Part shown: piece after piece, positions 61,131-64,000 of the stretch
Position numbering within the stretch: position 1 is the stretch's first letter
Layout of the letters: each line of letters opens with the position of its first letter
Assembly: GCA_002716825.1 (NCBI GenBank)
Contig: PBCC01000007.1
Location: forward strand, 26,722 to 90,721
Reading direction: 5' to 3'
DNA length: 64,000 nucleotides
Source: Halobacteriovorax sp.
GTDB taxonomy: Bacteria > Bdellovibrionota > Bacteriovoracia > Bacteriovoracales > Bacteriovoracaceae
Made by a program: the position numbers and the translations under genes
The notes under the pieces: model-generated
The model's database searches: none
What the model saw: only the letters and a program-made list of their open reading frames with translations
What the model was told of the DNA's origin: nothing

Positions 61131-62519
61131 TTACTGCAAGCGCGGCAAAGCGTCCTTCATATCCAATAAGGAGCTGATCAGACCAAGGCGATCGCGCTTA
61201 CCTGGACCAAAATAGCTGACGTTTTTGACCTTTTCAGTTTTTCCAGGGGATAAAACCTGGCGAAGGCTAATATTGGCCGGAAGAAGTAACTCACCTCTAA
61301 GGCGACGTGGTTTGTGAAAGTGTTCATCAATCCAAATCTCTCGACCTTGCTTCATAGCCTCATCAGCACGAACAGCCTTTAGAAGTGGGAAGTGAAGATC
61401 CAACAGACTTTGCGCTCTTGCCAGTAGCTTAGAGTGTAAAAACTCGATCTTCATTCCTTCGCGCTGCCGAAGAGCAACTTGGACTTCAAGGCGTTTTGAT
61501 TTTTTCTGTCGAACCGACCAAAGTCCAAAATCAGTTCCCACGTCATTAGGTGAAAAAAAGAAATGGATCTCATCGTTAATATCGTAGCCTGAGCCTGGCT
61601 CGGGGTCGAAGTCCAACAGTACACTTATATAAGAGTGATCATGGGGATCGAGTTCAAGTCCTATAGGTGAAGTATGAGACCCCATAAGGACGAGCTTCTT
61701 GGGGTGAATAATCCCCTCATAACTAGAGAGCTCAAGGCTCCAAGGACTCGCCTTGTAGAACATCCACTCTCTCACTCGAGTTGATTTGAATTGACCGCCA
61801 CGAAGCTGATAGATAGCGACTAAATCATCCACAAGCTTTTGGCTGTCGACTTCATATCTTGGAGAGATGGCTTCTAAAAGAAGGTGCCAAATCTCTGCGG
61901 CCGAAAAATCGAGTGAGAATTTTTGATGGAAGATGGCCCTGGCCACATAGAAGAAAGCATCCCAAGGCTTATTCAGATCAAGCTGCTTTCTACCAAAATA
62001 GGGAGAGACGATGACTTCTGCCCACTCGACTAGCTCACGCGGAAGTTGAGCTGTAATCGTTTTAACATCAAGTTGAGACAGAGATTGGAACTTATACAGG
62101 TGGCGGCCTAAACGCTTTAGTGAAGCCAGCATCTCTTCATCAAATGCAAGACTTGTTGGCAGCATATTTTGATGAACTGGATAACCAAGCTTTCTTGAAA
62201 GCTCGATCATATTCCCTAGCGGTGAGTGACCAAGCTTGACTCGCTTGGAGTGACCATAGGCCTCTAAGTGATAAGTATGAGATATTGGTTTTGCATAGCT
62301 GATTATATTGAGCAGAGGTTTAGCATCTAAGTCTTCGCCCCAAGAATTGAGCGACCATAAAGTTGTCTCGCCCAGAAAGCGCTCATAGAGCTCTCCATAT
62401 CCAATACGATCATCATCAAGCAGTAATACATTACTGCCAGAGTGCAAAAGTTGAAGTCCCAGTAAAACTGAGAATGTACTTTTACCAATAACAACCTGGT
62501 CAACATTTTTAGTTAACAA
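61131..62519 (-). CDS. Uncharacterised Rossmann-fold (FAD-like) protein
   Basis: 462 residues. It opens with VVIGKSTFSVLLGLQLLHSG...VLLLDDD, a strand-turn-helix-strand of the FAD/NAD-binding type but with Lys-Ser replacing the second glycine of GxGxxG. Nothing further matches a known oxidoreductase. It overlaps the Kdo-transferase gene by 11 bases, suggesting an envelope-related role, which is only an inference. Confidence 0.65.
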   Translation of the reverse strand: MLTKNVDQVVIGKSTFSVLLGLQLLHSGSNVLLLDDDRIGYGELYERFLGETTLWSLNSWGEDLDAKPLLNIISYAKPISHTYHLEAYGHSKRVKLGHSPLGNMIELSRKLGYPVHQNMLPTSLAFDEEMLASLKRLGRHLYKFQSLSQLDVKTITAQLPRELVEWAEVIVSPYFGRKQLDLNKPWDAFFYVARAIFHQKFSLDFSAAEIWHLLLEAISPRYEVDSQKLVDDLVAIYQLRGGQFKSTRVREWMFYKASPWSLELSSYEGIIHPKKLVLMGSHTSPIGLELDPHDHSYISVLLDFDPEPGSGYDINDEIHFFFSPNDVGTDFGLWSVRQKKSKRLEVQVALRQREGMKIEFLHSKLLARAQSLLDLHFPLLKAVRADEAMKQGREIWIDEHFHKPRRLRGELLLPANISLRQVLSPGKTEKVKNVSYFGPGKRDRLGLISSLLDMKDALPRLQ

Positions 62520-63771
62520 GACATCTCCTGATCACCTGTGCACTTTGCTCGATCCAATTGTGAATGGTGCGGATTCGATTGTCATCTTTTAAGCAATTTT
62601 CAAGTTCATGGTGTTCTCTCCACCATTGATAAAAGTCGTGGGCGGTGATTACCACTTTGACCTGATTGGGTGAAAGCTCGTTGGCCAGATCGATCTCAGT
62701 TGAGCGGTGAGTACGCGGTCCACATACACTCCAACATCCCGCCAAAACAGGCTCTAAGACTGAGTGAATGGAGCGCCCAAAGCCGCCGCCGACATAAGCT
62801 AAATTAAATTGGCCGTACAGCTCTAAGAGACGACCCGGTTTAGTGACAAGCCAAGCAACTTTCTCGGCGCTGGGACTAGGTTGACCCTCTCCAAAAACGA
62901 CGACTTCACAATAGGGATAACGCTGAGTCCACTCTAACTTTAAGTTTTCGATCGAAGTATGATCAAGTGCATGAGGTGCCAGCCAAAAATGAATTTTCCC
63001 AGGGCTTTTTATCAGCTGCTCGAATAAAAAAAGATCACTCTCCCATACACTTCCAAGCACGATTCGCTGTGACGGCTCGGTCAAGTTCAAAGCCTGTGTG
63101 AGTGCTGTTTCATGCTTGGCCGCTTGCAAGCGAGAAAAGATCTGGGCCGGTCTAAAGTCATAGAGATCCAATTTTTCTTCAGCGACAAATTCGCGAAAGC
63201 ACTCAAACTGCTCTTTATTAGAGGAAATGATAAGATCAAATTGCTGAAAAACGCCTTGGCTCCACCAGCCCGGACGCTTGCCTTTCAAACTGGCCCAAGC
63301 CAATACCCGTCGCTTAACTGGCAATAAAAGCAGCTCGGGAAAAAAGTCATAACGACACATCATAAGGTTCTTGGCCCTAGACCAGCTTCCTAGCGAAAGA
63401 TTGAGCAGCAAAGATAGACGCAGTAGTCGAACTTGCGCCGGATAGTCCTTGGCCAATGCACTCACTCGCCTCTCCACACTTGGAGAGGTAAAGATGACTT
63501 CGATCTTCAGTTTACTATCCAGACAGTGTTGAATCAGAGGTTTTAATTGCTCAAACTCGCCTTCACTTGAGCAATGAAAGGCCCACTCGACAACTTGATC
63601 GTGGCCCCAAGCCTTGGCCAAAGGGTCCGCCAAGTTACGCAGTTCAAACTGATAGCGCTGCTTAAGTGGCGGAATGAAACGTAGAATCGGCGCCAAAAGG
63701 CGCTGAAGTATATAAAGAAGTCGATGACAGGCTATGAACAAAATAGGACCTTTAAACGATTGTGGGGTCAT
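62509..63771 (-). CDS. waaA: Kdo (3-deoxy-D-manno-octulosonic acid) transferase-like protein
   Basis: 420 residues, GT30-like. An N-terminal hydrophobic anchor and basic region precede AFHCSSEGEFEQLKPL (compare the HAxSxGE motif of WaaA), a YDFFPELLLL segment, and C-terminal LAYVGGGFGRSIHSVLEPVLAG, the donor-site GGS/F-like motif. It would add Kdo to lipid A in the inner membrane. The sequence is divergent, so the exact sugar or acceptor may differ. Confidence 0.88.
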   Translation of the reverse strand: MTPQSFKGPILFIACHRLLYILQRLLAPILRFIPPLKQRYQFELRNLADPLAKAWGHDQVVEWAFHCSSEGEFEQLKPLIQHCLDSKLKIEVIFTSPSVERRVSALAKDYPAQVRLLRLSLLLNLSLGSWSRAKNLMMCRYDFFPELLLLPVKRRVLAWASLKGKRPGWWSQGVFQQFDLIISSNKEQFECFREFVAEEKLDLYDFRPAQIFSRLQAAKHETALTQALNLTEPSQRIVLGSVWESDLFLFEQLIKSPGKIHFWLAPHALDHTSIENLKLEWTQRYPYCEVVVFGEGQPSPSAEKVAWLVTKPGRLLELYGQFNLAYVGGGFGRSIHSVLEPVLAGCWSVCGPRTHRSTEIDLANELSPNQVKVVITAHDFYQWWREHHELENCLKDDNRIRTIHNWIEQSAQVIRRCLVN

Positions 63772-63827
63772 ATTGTCTCATTAGGACACCCAAGTTGAGA
63801 AGATCAGTTTAGTTTTTCTTAAAAAAC

Positions 63828-63844
63828 CTTACAATTCGTGTAAG
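63828..63844. terminator. Weak bidirectional hairpin upstream of waaA
   Basis: CTTACA, ATTCG, TGTAAG, with A6 before and T5 after, so it has terminator form on both strands. On the minus strand it would stop read-through from the right into waaA. Confidence 0.4.
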
Positions 63845-63994
63845 TTTTTCTTATGTCTAAATAATTTGTTGCGTGAAACACCACATTAAGGGCACATTAC
63901 CACTCGGAGTTAACTAAAAACTGACAATGAATGAACAAACCATCCGTTGATGGCTCTGTATTAGGGACCACCACGAGGAATTTTAGGAGAACAC

Positions 63995-64000
63995 ATGAAA
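63995..64000 (+). CDS. Start of a further gene (first two codons only)
   Basis: ATGAAA at the window edge with AGGAGA five bases upstream (63984-63989). Only Met-Lys is visible, so nothing can be said of the product. Its 220-base upstream region holds the hairpin above and no clear promoter. Confidence 0.6.

Noticed and set aside
1..64000. CRISPR arrays, insertion sequences, integrases or prophage genes
   Set aside because: No regularly spaced direct repeats, transposase or phage structural proteins were seen in any frame.

Overview
The window reads as chromosomal DNA of a Gram-negative, menaquinone-using bacterium, most likely of the Bdellovibrionota (Bacteriovorax/Halobacteriovorax-like). 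I infer this, with moderate confidence, from the moderately AT-rich coding sequence, many lipoproteins and outer-membrane barrels, a Kdo transferase, a class I lysyl-tRNA synthetase, a run of secreted proteases, and peptidoglycan-active secreted enzymes. I see no insertion sequence, prophage, integrase or CRISPR array. Genes are densely packed, and operon neighbours are repeatedly joined by TAATG or ATGA stop/start overlaps.

Layout. 1-3.4 kb: an operon with LemA, two TPM-domain proteins (the first broken by an in-frame TGA before its glycine-rich tail), an FHA-like protein and an uncharacterised membrane protein. 3.5-7 kb: a lysozyme-fold secreted protein, thyA-folA on the minus strand, and a NamZ/DUF1343 muramidase. 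7-12 kb: a complete branched-chain amino-acid ABC transporter with a terminator between the binding protein and the permeases, followed by two small proteins. 12-22.6 kb: lipoprotein, lone receiver, class I LysRS, CHASE hybrid histidine kinase, Cys-repeat secreted protein, PepP, a FecR/outer-membrane pair and a polyprenyl diphosphate synthase. 22.7-28.3 kb: menG-menF-menD-menA-menC. 28.4-32.6 kb: tiny lipoprotein behind a long inverted repeat, porin-like protein, PQQ-type sugar dehydrogenase and asparagine synthetase.

32.8-37.2 kb is the most unusual part. A LysR regulator is divergent from a tightly packed set of five genes: a YHS-domain secreted protein, a di-haem cytochrome c lipoprotein, a YceI lipocalin, a haem-bearing outer-membrane barrel with Cyc2-like architecture, and a flavoprotein resembling iodotyrosine deiodinase. 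Together they look like an undescribed envelope redox module. A perfect 7-bp inverted repeat with an 11-bp spacer lies in the divergent promoter region.

37.2-64 kb: TPMT-like methyltransferase and LysE exporter; three secreted serine proteases in a row (two subtilases and a trypsin-like enzyme); a minus-strand run tilS, ftsH, folP, small secreted protein, VOC protein, dihydroorotase; a CAT-anticodon tRNA with a near-consensus promoter; a methyltransferase/DksA-like pair; Tex; a Cys-rich lipoprotein; a fatty-acid beta-oxidation pair (fadI/fadJ) translationally coupled to a LolC/FtsX-like permease; an Asn-rich outer-membrane barrel; a Flp-like pilin; a Rossmann-fold protein coupled to a Kdo transferase; and the first two codons of a further gene. 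Several genes (3516, 15254, 37204, 49601) have a -10 hexamer ending 4-7 bases before the ATG and no Shine-Dalgarno, suggesting leaderless mRNAs.
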